Assembly: GCF_000011205.1 (NCBI RefSeq)
Contig: NC_003106.2
Location: 2,432,001-2,496,000 of the forward strand
Reading direction: 5' to 3'
Origin: Sulfurisphaera tokodaii str. 7
GTDB lineage: Archaea > Thermoproteota > Thermoprotei_A > Sulfolobales > Sulfolobaceae
DNA length: 64,000 bases
The position numbers and the translations under genes were made by a program. Under the pieces are notes generated by a model. It ran no database searches, had not been told where the DNA came from, and worked only from the letters and a program-made list of their open reading frames with translations. Below, piece by piece: positions 35,799-45,176 of the stretch; position 1 is the stretch's first letter, and every line of letters starts with the position of its first letter.

Positions 35799-37008
35799 AG
35801 TAGATTACGAGACCTATAGAAAGTTGAAGGAAGTCGAAGAGGAGTACAGGGGGATATTAGCTAACGCAATCGAGTACGGGTTGAGGAACAACACTACCTC
35901 GTTCACTAAGATCAAGGCGGGCATATATAAAGCGGAGAGGGAGAAACACAAGGACATACCGTCACACTACATCTACACGGCTTGCGAGGACGCTAGCGAG
36001 AGGTTAAGCAGTTTCGAGAAAATGAAGAGAAAGGGTAGGGCTTATAGTGACAGACCAGAGGTAAGGAGGGTTACAGTACACCTAGATGACCACTTGTGGA
36101 AGTTCAGCCTCGATAGGATTTCAATTTCCACAAAGAGGGGTAGGGTTTCCCTATCTCCCATCTTCCCCAAGATATTCTGGAGGTATTACAATAACGGTTG
36201 GAGGGTTGCAAGCGAGGCTAGGTTTAAGCTCTTAAAGGGTAACGTGGTGGAACTCTACATTGTCTTTAAGAAGGATGAGCCTAAGCCTTACGAGCCTAAA
36301 GCATTTATCCCAGTTGATCTCAATGAGAATTCGGTCTCTGTATTAGTTGATGGGAAACCAATCCTTTTAGAAACTAACACCAAGAAAATTACGTTAGGTT
36401 ATGAGTATAAAAGGAAGTGGATAACTGCTGGTAAGTCTACTAAGGATAGGGATACGAGGAGGAAGTTAAGGAAATTGAGGGAGAGGGATAAGAAGGTGGA
36501 TATTAGGAGGAAATTAGCTAAGCTTGTTGTTATGGAGGCTTTGGAAAGTAGAAGTGCAATAGTTTTAGAAGACCTACCTAAGAGGGCACCAGAGCATATG
36601 ATTAAGGACGTGAGGGACTCTCAACTTAGGCTAAGGATTTACCGTTCTGCATTTTCTTCCACAAAGAATGCCATTATGGAGAAGGCTAAGGAGTTTGGTG
36701 TTCCCATAATTTTGGTTGATCCAGCATACACTTCATCCACATGCCCAGTCCATGGGTCAAAAATCATTTATCGACCCGATGGGGGCTCTGCCCCAAGGGT
36801 CGGTGTCTGTGTGGTCGGAAAAGAGAGGTGGCATAGGGACGTTGTCTCACTATATAACCTCATGAGGAGGGCTGGAGATGTGAGCCCTATGCCGTTGGGC
36901 TCAAAGGAGTCCCATGACCCACCTACCGTGAAACTTGGTAGGTGGTTGAGGGCTAAGTCCCTACACCAGATCATGATTGAAGATAAAATGATTGAAATGA
37001 TGGTATAG
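35770..37008 (+). CDS. tnpB: TnpB, RNA-guided nuclease of IS607 element
   Basis: A 412-residue protein. RuvC residues are AFIPVDLNENSVSVL (Asp), AIVLEDLPKRA (Glu) and WHRDVVSLYNL (Asp). The zinc-finger region is unusual: the first knuckle is TCPVHGSK rather than CxxCG and the second reads GVCVVGKE, so zinc binding may rely on Cys and His. GTG 35770 overlaps the recombinase gene by 29 bp. The 3' end overlaps the structured right end from which the guide RNA is made. TnpB would cut the empty donor site and favour retention of the element. Confidence 0.9.
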   Translation: MERTVKLRVKVDYETYRKLKEVEEEYRGILANAIEYGLRNNTTSFTKIKAGIYKAEREKHKDIPSHYIYTACEDASERLSSFEKMKRKGRAYSDRPEVRRVTVHLDDHLWKFSLDRISISTKRGRVSLSPIFPKIFWRYYNNGWRVASEARFKLLKGNVVELYIVFKKDEPKPYEPKAFIPVDLNENSVSVLVDGKPILLETNTKKITLGYEYKRKWITAGKSTKDRDTRRKLRKLRERDKKVDIRRKLAKLVVMEALESRSAIVLEDLPKRAPEHMIKDVRDSQLRLRIYRSAFSSTKNAIMEKAKEFGVPIILVDPAYTSSTCPVHGSKIIYRPDGGSAPRVGVCVVGKERWHRDVVSLYNLMRRAGDVSPMPLGSKESHDPPTVKLGRWLRAKSLHQIMIEDKMIEMMV

Positions 37009-37018
37009 GGACAAACGG
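36870..37018 (+). ncRNA. IS607 right end, predicted omega RNA
   Basis: Two hairpins lie at the 3' end of tnpB: GAGCCC/GGGCTC around TATGCCGTT (36882-36902) and CCACCTACC/GGTAGGTGG around GTGAAACTT (36919-36945). Both are preserved, with a shorter second stem, in the relic at 58538-58680, which argues for selection on RNA structure rather than on protein. In TnpB systems the RNA ends with a guide copied from the flank just past the element. Confidence 0.55.
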
Positions 37019-38517
37019 TAAACGAAGAAGTAACTGAAACTACTTATCAAAACTCAACTATGAAATGGTATCAGTACGTTTATTATAATTATGGTAATTG
37101 CTATTTACCATGGTGGACAATGGTAACTTATTATCCATCTAACTTACCAAAAGATCCTATAAATGAAGGAAATTGGACAGTTTATGCTTATCAGCAAGAT
37201 CATGAATCAGTAATAAACATTAACTTCCCAGCAGAAAATTGGTCTTTTGAGCAAATGAATGCATTGCCACTGAATGCACCGTTCCCAGCATATAAGGCAC
37301 TAGGAAATAGGACCGCTCCAGTTATTTTAACACAATTAGTTGGAGATGCTGTTGGTGTAACGTACTTTGATGGTATAATTTATGTTCCATCAGATGCAAA
37401 TGAACTTTATGCAATAAATGCATATACTGGAAAACTCATATGGGAGGCAACAACAGCAAATTCTGTTATGAGTAATCCAATTGTAGTAAATACTTCAAGG
37501 GGCCCAATAGTTTATGTTTCAGTAGGTGATGCTGGCTTCTCAGCCTCTCATAGCATTTTTGCTGTAATTACTGGAAATTATAAGAATGTAGTAAGAGGTT
37601 ATAGTTATGGTGCAGTTTATGCTTTTAATGCAACTAATGGTCAGTTATTATGGGTACATTTTGATGATGGCAACGTAATGCCAACACCAGCGTATATTGA
37701 TGGATTACTAATCTATGGTGACGGCTCTGGTCACATTGTAGCTTTAAACGCAACTACTGGACAAGTAGTATGGAGAGATTATGTAGGGGTTTCTGCATTT
37801 GACTCTATGAGTTCAACTAATTATTATGTATTTCCAAACGGGACAACAATAGCAATAATGGGCTTTACTTTAGCTTTACCACCCTATGGCGAATTGATTG
37901 CTGTTAATGTTCAAAATGGTCAAATAGTTTGGGAATTCGCTTTACCTAAGGGATTTACACCATTTAACACTGGTATGGGTGATGTATCTCCAGCCGTAGA
38001 TGAAGAAAAAGGAATTGTTGTACAAAGTACTATTGTTAACTTTAATAAAACAAATGAAACAGTAGGATTTGCAGTATTTGCATTAAACGCGACTAATGGT
38101 CACTTATTGTGGATAGAACAGTTAGTAAGGGGTTACGTACCACCCGCATTCAAAGGAGGAGTTCCAACGATTTATAATGGGGTAGTATACGTAGGAACAC
38201 CAGTTGCAAATGAGTTATTTGCACTAAATGAAACTAACGGTAAGATACTATGGGTTGCTCAAATTCCTAATGTTCAAGGTCCGCCAAATGGTGCTGGTGG
38301 TGGTAGAGCTAACCCGGTATATGTCAATGGTTATATTATTGAGCCTGCAGGTGCATATATAGACGTTTATAATGCCTCTAATGGTCAACTAGTAAAAAGT
38401 TATTATGTAGGTGGAAGATTTGGAATAGTTAATGCAGTAGTTGTCGGGAGTACAGTGTTTGTAGACAATAGCTATAACTGGGTATTCGCGATTCCGCTTA
38501 ATGAATTAATTTCCTAA
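37010..38517 (+). pseudogene. Interrupted PQQ-propeller gene, 3' part
   Basis: The frame encodes an extracellular beta-propeller with at least seven blades marked by repeats such as AINAYTGKLIWEA, AFNATNGQLLWVH, ALNATTGQVVWRD, AVNVQNGQIVWEF, ALNATNGHLLWIE and ALNETNGKILWVA. Many NxT/NxS sequons indicate a glycosylated surface protein. It resembles quinoprotein dehydrogenase or BamB-type propellers. The first ATG after the element is 37060, but the frame is open from 37009 and originally continued from the anchor at 34917. Without anchor or promoter it is probably not made correctly. Its end overlaps a convergent gene by 20 bp. Confidence 0.75.
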
Positions 38518-38959
38518 TCACGTAAATCACTAGAGAGAAGATTAATCCTATAATTCCTGAAAGATAGAGTATTTTTTGGTGTAAGACAATTCTCATTTTT
38601 TGTATCGACAGGACTAAAGTTACGTTGTATACAATATTTGTTGGTTTATTATTACTCTCATTAATCTCCTTTATTAGTTTAAACGTATAACTTCCAGGAG
38701 GTAGTGAGATAACGAATGGATCTATATTAGAGATATTCACTATAAAGTGGTTAGAACTAGATATAATCTCTATTTCTGAAACTATATTACTATTATTTTG
38801 TGTAAGCGTAATGCTATCTGATGTGACAAGCGGTGATATGTGCAGTTCATAACTATTACCAAAATTTATGGCAATATGGGTTGGATTATTTAAAGTTACT
38901 ACTGACAAGCTAATTAATGTAAGAGATATTGAAGCTAGTAATAATTCCCATCTAATCAT
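38498..38959 (-). CDS. Membrane-anchored extracellular protein, 153 residues
   Basis: An N-terminal hydrophobic segment (about 5-24) and a C-terminal one (about 128-148) flank a beta-rich domain with several NxS/NxT sequons (NNSNIVSE, IVNISNIDP, NVTLVLS). The fragment FVISLPPGSYTFKLI resembles a carboxypeptidase-regulatory-like or PEGA-type strand pair. It begins 3 bp after the ABC permease gene and is probably the third gene of that operon, perhaps a surface accessory. I do not recognise a named family. Confidence 0.6.
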   Translation of the reverse strand: MIRWELLLASISLTLISLSVVTLNNPTHIAINFGNSYELHISPLVTSDSITLTQNNSNIVSEIEIISSSNHFIVNISNIDPFVISLPPGSYTFKLIKEINESNNKPTNIVYNVTLVLSIQKMRIVLHQKILYLSGIIGLIFSLVIYVIRKLIH

Positions 38960-38962
38960 ATC

Positions 38963-39709
38963 CTACACCTCTATTCTATGAAATATTATAAGTGATATGA
39001 AAAATAGGATAATAGATAAAAATCCATCAATTATCACACCATCCATTAAGTAGTTTAATAGTGTGTATGAAGGATTAAAAGAGTAGGCTAAAATTATCGG
39101 ATAGGGATTCATAAATGAAGTTAAAGCTAAGAACGAAGAGTTTGATTCAATTAACGTATAATTCCCAAAGCCACCCACAATAAAAATAGATCCTAAAGTA
39201 AACAGTGAAGCTAAAGTTGATGCCCCATTACTCCTTAGTAATAAGGTATAAAACAAGATTACGGACGTCGAGAAGAAATAACCAGCGGTATATAACCACA
39301 TAAGGGTTATAGTCAAAGTATTTATCATGTTAATATCTAGCAGATAAAAGATGTTAGAAATTAACCAAAAAAGATAAGGCAAGACTACATCTAATATATA
39401 ACTGTATAAAAAGAATCGAATTCTTTTTATGGGCATCATTAAGAAGGATACAATGCTGCCATTAGTTAAATGATCCCCTAACACAAATATAATATTTCTT
39501 AAAGCTAGGGAAAACGTGACAGTTTCTGATAAATTGATAAGGGGTATGTAAGCAACAACCAGTGAATAGGGTTCAAAATCTCCCTTTTCTAGAAAAGCCG
39601 GAATAAATACGTAACCTACTAAGATCACCGGTAACATAAGTTGAAGAGTGGGATCTTTGTATCTCTCCTTAAAAAGTATCTTAAAAATCTCAAACATGTT
39701 AAACACCAC
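38963..39709 (-). CDS. ABC-type permease, 248 residues
   Basis: Six hydrophobic segments. A loop, [20 protein letters not shown], has the plan of the ABC-2 permease cytoplasmic signature (E/D-x-x-x-G-T/S-x-x-x-x-L). It overlaps the ATPase gene by 11 bp and is followed by a membrane-anchored protein 3 bp later, forming a three-gene exporter. The substrate is unknown. Because the operon points towards the beta-propeller gene, the two units share only their 3' ends. Confidence 0.75.
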   Translation of the reverse strand: MVFNMFEIFKILFKERYKDPTLQLMLPVILVGYVFIPAFLEKGDFEPYSLVVAYIPLINLSETVTFSLALRNIIFVLGDHLTNGSIVSFLMMPIKRIRFFLYSYILDVVLPYLFWLISNIFYLLDINMINTLTITLMWLYTAGYFFSTSVILFYTLLLRSNGASTLASLFTLGSIFIVGGFGNYTLIESNSSFLALTSFMNPYPIILAYSFNPSYTLLNYLMDGVIIDGFLSIILFFISLIIFHRIEV

Positions 39710-40562
39710 TTAGCTTTCTAAAAACATCATCAAGACTCGCTTTTCTTATACTTAAAATTTCTATTTTTCCATCATCTAATAAATCCACTATTTCCCTCAA
39801 GTTTCCTTTTACTTTTATATAAGCTCCATCAAGAGTCGGGTTATACTTTGCCAAAATTTTTAAAGCTTTCTCTTTCTCCCTTACTAGTAACAAGATTTCG
39901 TTAGAGGAAATTTTTGCTTCAATATCGTTTATCTCTCCTGTTGCTGTTATTACTCCATTATTGATAAATACAATGTGTGTAATTACTTTCTCTAATTCAG
40001 AAAGTATATGAGATGAAATAAAGAAAGTTACATTATACTCCTTAACCATAAACCTTACTAACTCATAGAATTCTAATCTAGCTTGTGGATCTAAATTAGC
40101 TGTAGGTTCATCAGCAATAATTAACTCTGGATTTTTTAATAGAGCCGCAATTAATTGAATCTTTTGCGCTTGACCAGAAGAAAGTTGAGAAATCTTTTTC
40201 TTTAAATGTTCGCTTAAATTAAACTCCTTTATAAGTTTACTTAAATCTCCCTTAAATATAGAGTTTAGGTCACTCAAGTACTCTTCTACTGTATCATTAG
40301 GAGGATAAGGTAATTTTGTAAAAATAACCGATACTTTTCTTTTTAACTTAGGATTATCCCACGGATCTTCTTCAAGAACTCTAATAACTCCTTTATCTTT
40401 TCTAATTAATCCAGATAAGATCTTTATCGTAGTAGTTTTTCCAGAGCCGTTGGGACCAATAAATCCAGTTATAGAGCTTTGAGGAACAGTAAATGTGATG
40501 TTTCGTAAAACAGGTTTATTGTTGTAACTTTTATAAACGTTATATAGTTCGATAGCATGCAC
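39699..40562 (-). CDS. ABC transporter ATP-binding protein
   Basis: Walker [13 protein letters not shown], signature [15 protein letters not shown], Walker [14 protein letters not shown] and switch [10 protein letters not shown] are all present. The open frame begins at ATG 40586, but GTG 40562 ([13 protein letters not shown]) matches the usual ABC start much better and gives 287 residues; the first eight codons of the longer form look like spurious hydrophobic additions. It is the first gene of the exporter operon. The intergenic region to 40700 also carries the promoter of the NicO-like gene. Confidence 0.88.
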   Translation of the reverse strand: MHAIELYNVYKSYNNKPVLRNITFTVPQSSITGFIGPNGSGKTTTIKILSGLIRKDKGVIRVLEEDPWDNPKLKRKVSVIFTKLPYPPNDTVEEYLSDLNSIFKGDLSKLIKEFNLSEHLKKKISQLSSGQAQKIQLIAALLKNPELIIADEPTANLDPQARLEFYELVRFMVKEYNVTFFISSHILSELEKVITHIVFINNGVITATGEINDIEAKISSNEILLLVREKEKALKILAKYNPTLDGAYIKVKGNLREIVDLLDDGKIEILSIRKASLDDVFRKLSGV

Positions 40563-40699
40563 AGAAAATCTGTGGAGAAAAAACAATATAAAATTTTTCC
40601 ATATTTGAAAGGAAATGAACTTTTAGTTTTTATTAAATTAAGTTAAAGCAATAAAAATGATGAAAGAAAACTTTTTATTCTTTCGGGCTACCCTAAAAT

Positions 40700-41608
40700 A
40701 TGATGATTAGTATAACCACACTCTTAAATCCACCCGAAGGTTTACCAGTAACAGAAATACTGCTATTATCATTAATATTGGGAATGCTACACGGTGCTAC
40801 ACCAGATGAACATACATGGCCCATAACCTTTAGTTATGCCATAGGTAAATATAGTACTAAAGGAGGAATGAAAGCTGGATTCTTATTTTCATTAGGATTC
40901 ACAATACAGAGAGCATTTCTTACAACTTTAGGATTCATAGGTTTAGCTGCGATATATAAAGAATATAATTTAGATGGTCCAGTATATTTTATCGTAGGTT
41001 TAGTAATGGCTATTGCTGGATCTTATATACTTAAAGGAAAATATTTACATTTACCCATTGATAAACTACTTCATAAAGATATTCATCAAGAAGAAGAAAA
41101 CATGCTAAGAGATGTACCACTAAAGATGACAATAGTTCATGGACTAATTGCTGGATTTGGATTCGGTGCTTATGCATCCATAATAACCTTTATTTTAGCT
41201 CCTCAATTACCTAGTATTTGGTATGCTCCATTGCCTGGATTATTCTTTGGCATAGGGACTATGATAATGCAAATAATTTTCGGAGCGATATTTGCTAACA
41301 TTATGAAGCTTAAGAGAATGACTGAAGAAGAAATCAGCTACATCGCAAGAAAAACAGCAGGAAGAACATTATATTATGGTGGTTTAGTGTTTGTTATTGC
41401 TGGCCTACTTATCATAGCATTGCCTGCAATAGATAACTGGGCTATTTCTACTGGAAACCCAATTCCAAACTTAGATGCTATCGATATAGGCTTCTTACTA
41501 GTAGTTATTGTAGTAGGGTTGATAGGAATTACTAGCATAATATCATCTTATAGGGAAGTAGTAAGGACAAAACACGACAAGCAAGAGAAAGTAAAGGAAG
41601 CCAAGTAG
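40700..41608 (+). CDS. NicO-like membrane transporter (metal or thiosulfate type uncertain)
   Basis: A 302-residue protein with about seven hydrophobic segments. The first segment ends in GMLHGATPDEHTWPITFSYA, an H-x4-D-x-H pattern that parallels the RHAxDADH motif of NiCoT permeases, and MTIVHGLIAGFGFGAYASII repeats a histidine motif in the second half. A basic, lysine-rich tail is cytoplasmic. I read it as a member of the wider NicO/RcnA/SafE group and infer a divalent-metal or related substrate. The TATA-like actttttattc (40669-40679) suits ATG 40700 or 40703. Confidence 0.55.
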   Translation: MMISITTLLNPPEGLPVTEILLLSLILGMLHGATPDEHTWPITFSYAIGKYSTKGGMKAGFLFSLGFTIQRAFLTTLGFIGLAAIYKEYNLDGPVYFIVGLVMAIAGSYILKGKYLHLPIDKLLHKDIHQEEENMLRDVPLKMTIVHGLIAGFGFGAYASIITFILAPQLPSIWYAPLPGLFFGIGTMIMQIIFGAIFANIMKLKRMTEEEISYIARKTAGRTLYYGGLVFVIAGLLIIALPAIDNWAISTGNPIPNLDAIDIGFLLVVIVVGLIGITSIISSYREVVRTKHDKQEKVKEAK

Positions 41609-41632
41609 GCTTTTTATATATCTTAAAAACTA

Positions 41633-44599
41633 CTATTCTTTTTTGAATATTCTTATATTTGTTAAAATACTTATAAGAGCTAGAAGAAGAAACCCTATAG
41701 ATACAATATTAATAAAGTTTATAGTATATACCGCTCTCTCAGTTATTGGTGAATGAACTATTATAGTGTATTTGTTTGGAACATTGTAAGTACCTATCCA
41801 TTTAACAGTATAGTAGAATGGAGACCCAACATAAAGAGTTATCCCACTACCATTAAATGCCCAGAAACTTTTTCCGTTAATATTTACTAAGTATTCTGGT
41901 TCATAATTAACTGAAACAGTGAGGGGAGAAGTAACTCTAAAACTTAATAGTGTTGCATTGTATATAGAATAACGTACAGTATTATTAACGTAGTAACTTA
42001 TATTTTCTATTATTATCTCGTCAAATTTATTATACCATCCTGTTATCAGTGTAGTATTAGTACCATTAACTAATGCGTAGACGGGATGATTACTTAAAAT
42101 GACTAAGTAATATTGTATTCCCCAATCAGCTACATAGGTAAGACTTCCGCTAACAGTTATATTTTCTGGGTTAAGTAACGCAATTCTACTATAGCTGTTT
42201 ATCATTTTATACTGGAATGGTATGATAATTGTCTCAGAATAGTTATACCATCCACTCCTTAATAAGACTTCACTCCCATTAATTTTACCCTCTAATTGGT
42301 ACGTAGAATTAAAGTAAAGGAAATACTCAGTAATACTCTTAAAACTCACATTATACGGTGCTGTCACGTTGATTGATGTAATTGATGGAATATAGAGGAT
42401 TCTCTCGCTAGAGGAAATGTATTTGTAATAAGTAGAATTTAACTTAATTATAGTATACATATTATACCAGTTGGATTTTAAAAGTTCTAAACTACCGTTT
42501 ACTTCACCTAAAACGCTCATAGAGAAATTTACATAAAACTGAACACTAGCATATATCTTTACTACTAAAGGCGAATTTACTATTATTACTATCGGAGTCT
42601 TATTGTATATATAGACTCTCTCATATTTTCCAACGTATTGTGGATTTTGAGATATAACTATCTTCTCGGAAGCATTATACCAGCCAGTAGAAAATATGAC
42701 ACTTTCCCCCTCTATTGTAGCATTTACTGGGAAGCTTACTGTTACAAAGTACTGTGTTTGCCATTTTGCAGTGTAATTTATCGGTGAACTCACAACTATA
42801 TTAGTAGGATTAAGTAATACCTCTCTTTGGGAATTAGAAACATAGTAAATTTGGGCTGGGATTATAATCTTTTCTGATGCGTTAAACCAATTCGATTTTA
42901 GAGTTGTATTTTCGTTATTTATCACTCCATTCAACGGATAGGTAGAATTTACGTTAACGTAATATTGTGTTTGCCATTTTGCAGTGTAATTCTCTGGTGA
43001 GTTGACTAGTATAGTGACAGGATTTAATAGTATTTCCCTAGTTTCAGTATTTACGTAGTAAATCTGAGATGGTATTTTTATTAAACAACTCTCATTAAAC
43101 CAGTTAGAGTAAATTTGAACCTTAACGTTATTGATATAACCATAGAGGGGATACTGCGACGTAATCCCTATATAATATTGAAGTACCTCAGTTACATGTA
43201 TCGAAATATTTTGGATAACGACTATTTCGGTGTAATTGGGAAAGAATGCGTATCTTTCAAGGGAATTTATATATGTGAAGTTCACTAATGGTAACTGAAT
43301 AATTGTACCGTAGTAATAATAACCGCTTTTAACTAGCATCGATGTACCATTAACTATACCCCACATCGGTATATTTATGTAGACATAGAACTTTTTATGT
43401 AAAAACTTATAGTGCACTATCAGCTGGAAATAGTTATTAGACAATGTGAATGTTGTAGTACTCGTATTATACTCTTCATTAGTGTAAGGTTCTACTACAT
43501 TTATCTCATAAGGTTCTATTACACCGTTATTCGTCTTTACTGGATAGATAGTTACTGTGATTGGATTAGGAGAAGTAAATGAGATGTAATATGGCAACCC
43601 AAAATTATCACCGTATTCCTTAATACTATTGTAGGTAAAATTATATCCGTCAATATTATAAGTAGAGTTAGCTAAAACTGTCACTTCAGTCCAGCTTGGT
43701 AATAATGGTGCTGAATAATTAGTCAATAAAGTTGGGTTAGGTGTACCAACACTTACCTCAACTAAACCATCAGAAGCTAAATATGCAGACAAATCTGATG
43801 CCGATTCTTGGGTATCAAAACCGTAATTGTAAATAATAGGAAACGGAGAGTATAACTCTGGTTTCACTTGGTAAAATATTGCTAAGTCAGATTCCATATT
43901 AGTAAAAGCAACTGATTGGCCATTTCCACTCCCACCCCAAACTAGTTCAACACTATATGGCAATCCAACCCCCGTATATGAGGGGGAAACATAAATACAA
44001 GCGTTTTGAAGATTTGGCACATTTATTGTTATCGTATCATATGTATTTGAGGTCGGATCACTCAAATTTCCATATCCAATACTAACGTAAATATAGGGTG
44101 AAGAATAAGAAATTGAGATGAAAAGTATGTAGGTCAATGGTAATGAGTAAGACTGGTAAGGCGTTGAGTATGAGTAATAATTTACTATGTGGCCATTAAT
44201 ATCAGTTGAGTAAACCTCACCTTTCCCAGATATTAAGTTAGGATTAATGCTCGCATATGAGTACGTAAAGTTCCAAATTTCGTCGGTGAAGTTAAGCTCT
44301 TGCTTGTTAAACTCTATTATATTTTGTACCCAGAAGTCTAGTATTTCACCGTAAATATTTGTAGCTTTAATAACGGCGTTAAACTGTAGCGAGAATGGAG
44401 AAGAGGACGATAGACTAAAAACTTCTACATATCCAAGTACCTCATTGGTTGATATAGAAAGTGAGGAGGAACCGATGCTTGAAACACCCATTGCATATTG
44501 TGATGAAGCATTATATCTGGGAATAAAACCTATGCCAGTTGTTAAATTTACCGGTAATAAAGAGAATAATATTATTGCTAATAGAATTATCGACTTCAT
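41633..44599 (-). CDS. Thermopsin-family (A5) surface protein with repeat array
   Basis: A 988-residue protein. A signal peptide (ILLAIILFSLLPVNLTTG) is followed by a thermopsin-like domain: SSLSISTNEVLGYVEVFSLS and FSLQFNAVIKATNIYGEIL, with LDFWVQNIIEF, match the peptidase A5 core, to about residue 385. From about 390 to 900 there are seven repeats of roughly 70 residues, each starting YYVxV and containing sGWYNxSexIxI and a closing W-x-x-Q-Y. A final transmembrane helix (VSIGFLLLALISILTNI) anchors it. Abundant NxS/NxT sites point to glycosylation. Thermopsins are acid proteases; activity of this member is unproven. Confidence 0.75.
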   Translation of the reverse strand: MKSIILLAIILFSLLPVNLTTGIGFIPRYNASSQYAMGVSSIGSSSLSISTNEVLGYVEVFSLSSSSPFSLQFNAVIKATNIYGEILDFWVQNIIEFNKQELNFTDEIWNFTYSYASINPNLISGKGEVYSTDINGHIVNYYSYSTPYQSYSLPLTYILFISISYSSPYIYVSIGYGNLSDPTSNTYDTITINVPNLQNACIYVSPSYTGVGLPYSVELVWGGSGNGQSVAFTNMESDLAIFYQVKPELYSPFPIIYNYGFDTQESASDLSAYLASDGLVEVSVGTPNPTLLTNYSAPLLPSWTEVTVLANSTYNIDGYNFTYNSIKEYGDNFGLPYYISFTSPNPITVTIYPVKTNNGVIEPYEINVVEPYTNEEYNTSTTTFTLSNNYFQLIVHYKFLHKKFYVYINIPMWGIVNGTSMLVKSGYYYYGTIIQLPLVNFTYINSLERYAFFPNYTEIVVIQNISIHVTEVLQYYIGITSQYPLYGYINNVKVQIYSNWFNESCLIKIPSQIYYVNTETREILLNPVTILVNSPENYTAKWQTQYYVNVNSTYPLNGVINNENTTLKSNWFNASEKIIIPAQIYYVSNSQREVLLNPTNIVVSSPINYTAKWQTQYFVTVSFPVNATIEGESVIFSTGWYNASEKIVISQNPQYVGKYERVYIYNKTPIVIIVNSPLVVKIYASVQFYVNFSMSVLGEVNGSLELLKSNWYNMYTIIKLNSTYYKYISSSERILYIPSITSINVTAPYNVSFKSITEYFLYFNSTYQLEGKINGSEVLLRSGWYNYSETIIIPFQYKMINSYSRIALLNPENITVSGSLTYVADWGIQYYLVILSNHPVYALVNGTNTTLITGWYNKFDEIIIENISYYVNNTVRYSIYNATLLSFRVTSPLTVSVNYEPEYLVNINGKSFWAFNGSGITLYVGSPFYYTVKWIGTYNVPNKYTIIVHSPITERAVYTINFINIVSIGFLLLALISILTNIRIFKKE

Positions 44600-45176
44600 T
44601 AACTCTAAATAATTATAAAGGGATTAAAATATTTTAAGAATGATATAATGAAAAGTAGAAGTCTTTTTAAAATTAGTAAGTGTTATCTATATCTATATCT
44701 CTCTCAAAAATACATAAAATAAAGTTCCAGAGAAAGATGAATCCCTTAAAATGTAATTAATATCTTAAGGGGAAATTGTTACGTTCACGTTATATCGACA
44801 AGAAACCTTGTAACTAAATATATCCTAAATGCCTGCATAGAATTGGAATAAATGAAAAGCATTTACTAGCTCATAAATAAATGCCTTTGATTTTTTATGA
44901 TAAGGAGTAATATTAAACTACTAATTACGGTTCAGAATGAAAGTATTTATTATCTCAATAGCTGTTAAAACTATGCAAATAATTCTTCAGCTATGATGAC
45001 AAGCTTAGATAAAAGTCCCTAAAATCAGCGCTACAAGGATAAATATCAACAAAAATATGAAAATCATAAGAATTATATCGCTAACTAAAGGCTTTAAATA
45101 CAATAGAAAGGTAAACAATCTTACAATAATTGTTGGCAACATTATAAATAAAAAAAGATAATTGGCTTAAAATATT
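44600..45176. other. 577-bp intergenic region
   Basis: No gene or promoter pair is needed here except that of the thermopsin-like gene, which starts at 44599. I see no clear repeats. An ATGATGA at 44992-44998 lacks following CTGA boxes. The longest ORFs are under 30 codons. It may contain decayed sequence. Confidence 0.35.

Larger units (their letters stand above)
35095..37018 (+). mobile_element. IS607-family element inserted in a PQQ-propeller gene
   Basis: It contains a serine recombinase gene and a tnpB gene overlapping by 29 bp. IS607 elements insert at GG dinucleotides without target duplication; GGG occurs at 35094-35096 and again at 37008-37010, and GG at 37017-37018. The right limit is uncertain: the relic at 58538-58680 shares TAGGGACAAACGGT with this end, favouring 37017-37018, whereas the reading frame of the host gene favours 37009-37010. 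GC content and codon use inside are higher than in the flanks (agg and gag-rich). Confidence 0.8.

Noticed and set aside
42700-43300. Repeated segments considered as a CRISPR-like array
   Set aside because: They are in-frame repeats of the thermopsin-like gene at about 210-bp spacing, not short palindromic repeats with unique spacers. No CRISPR was found anywhere in the window.
44992-44998. ATGATGA in the 577-bp gap as a C box
   Set aside because: No D' or D box at the right distance.
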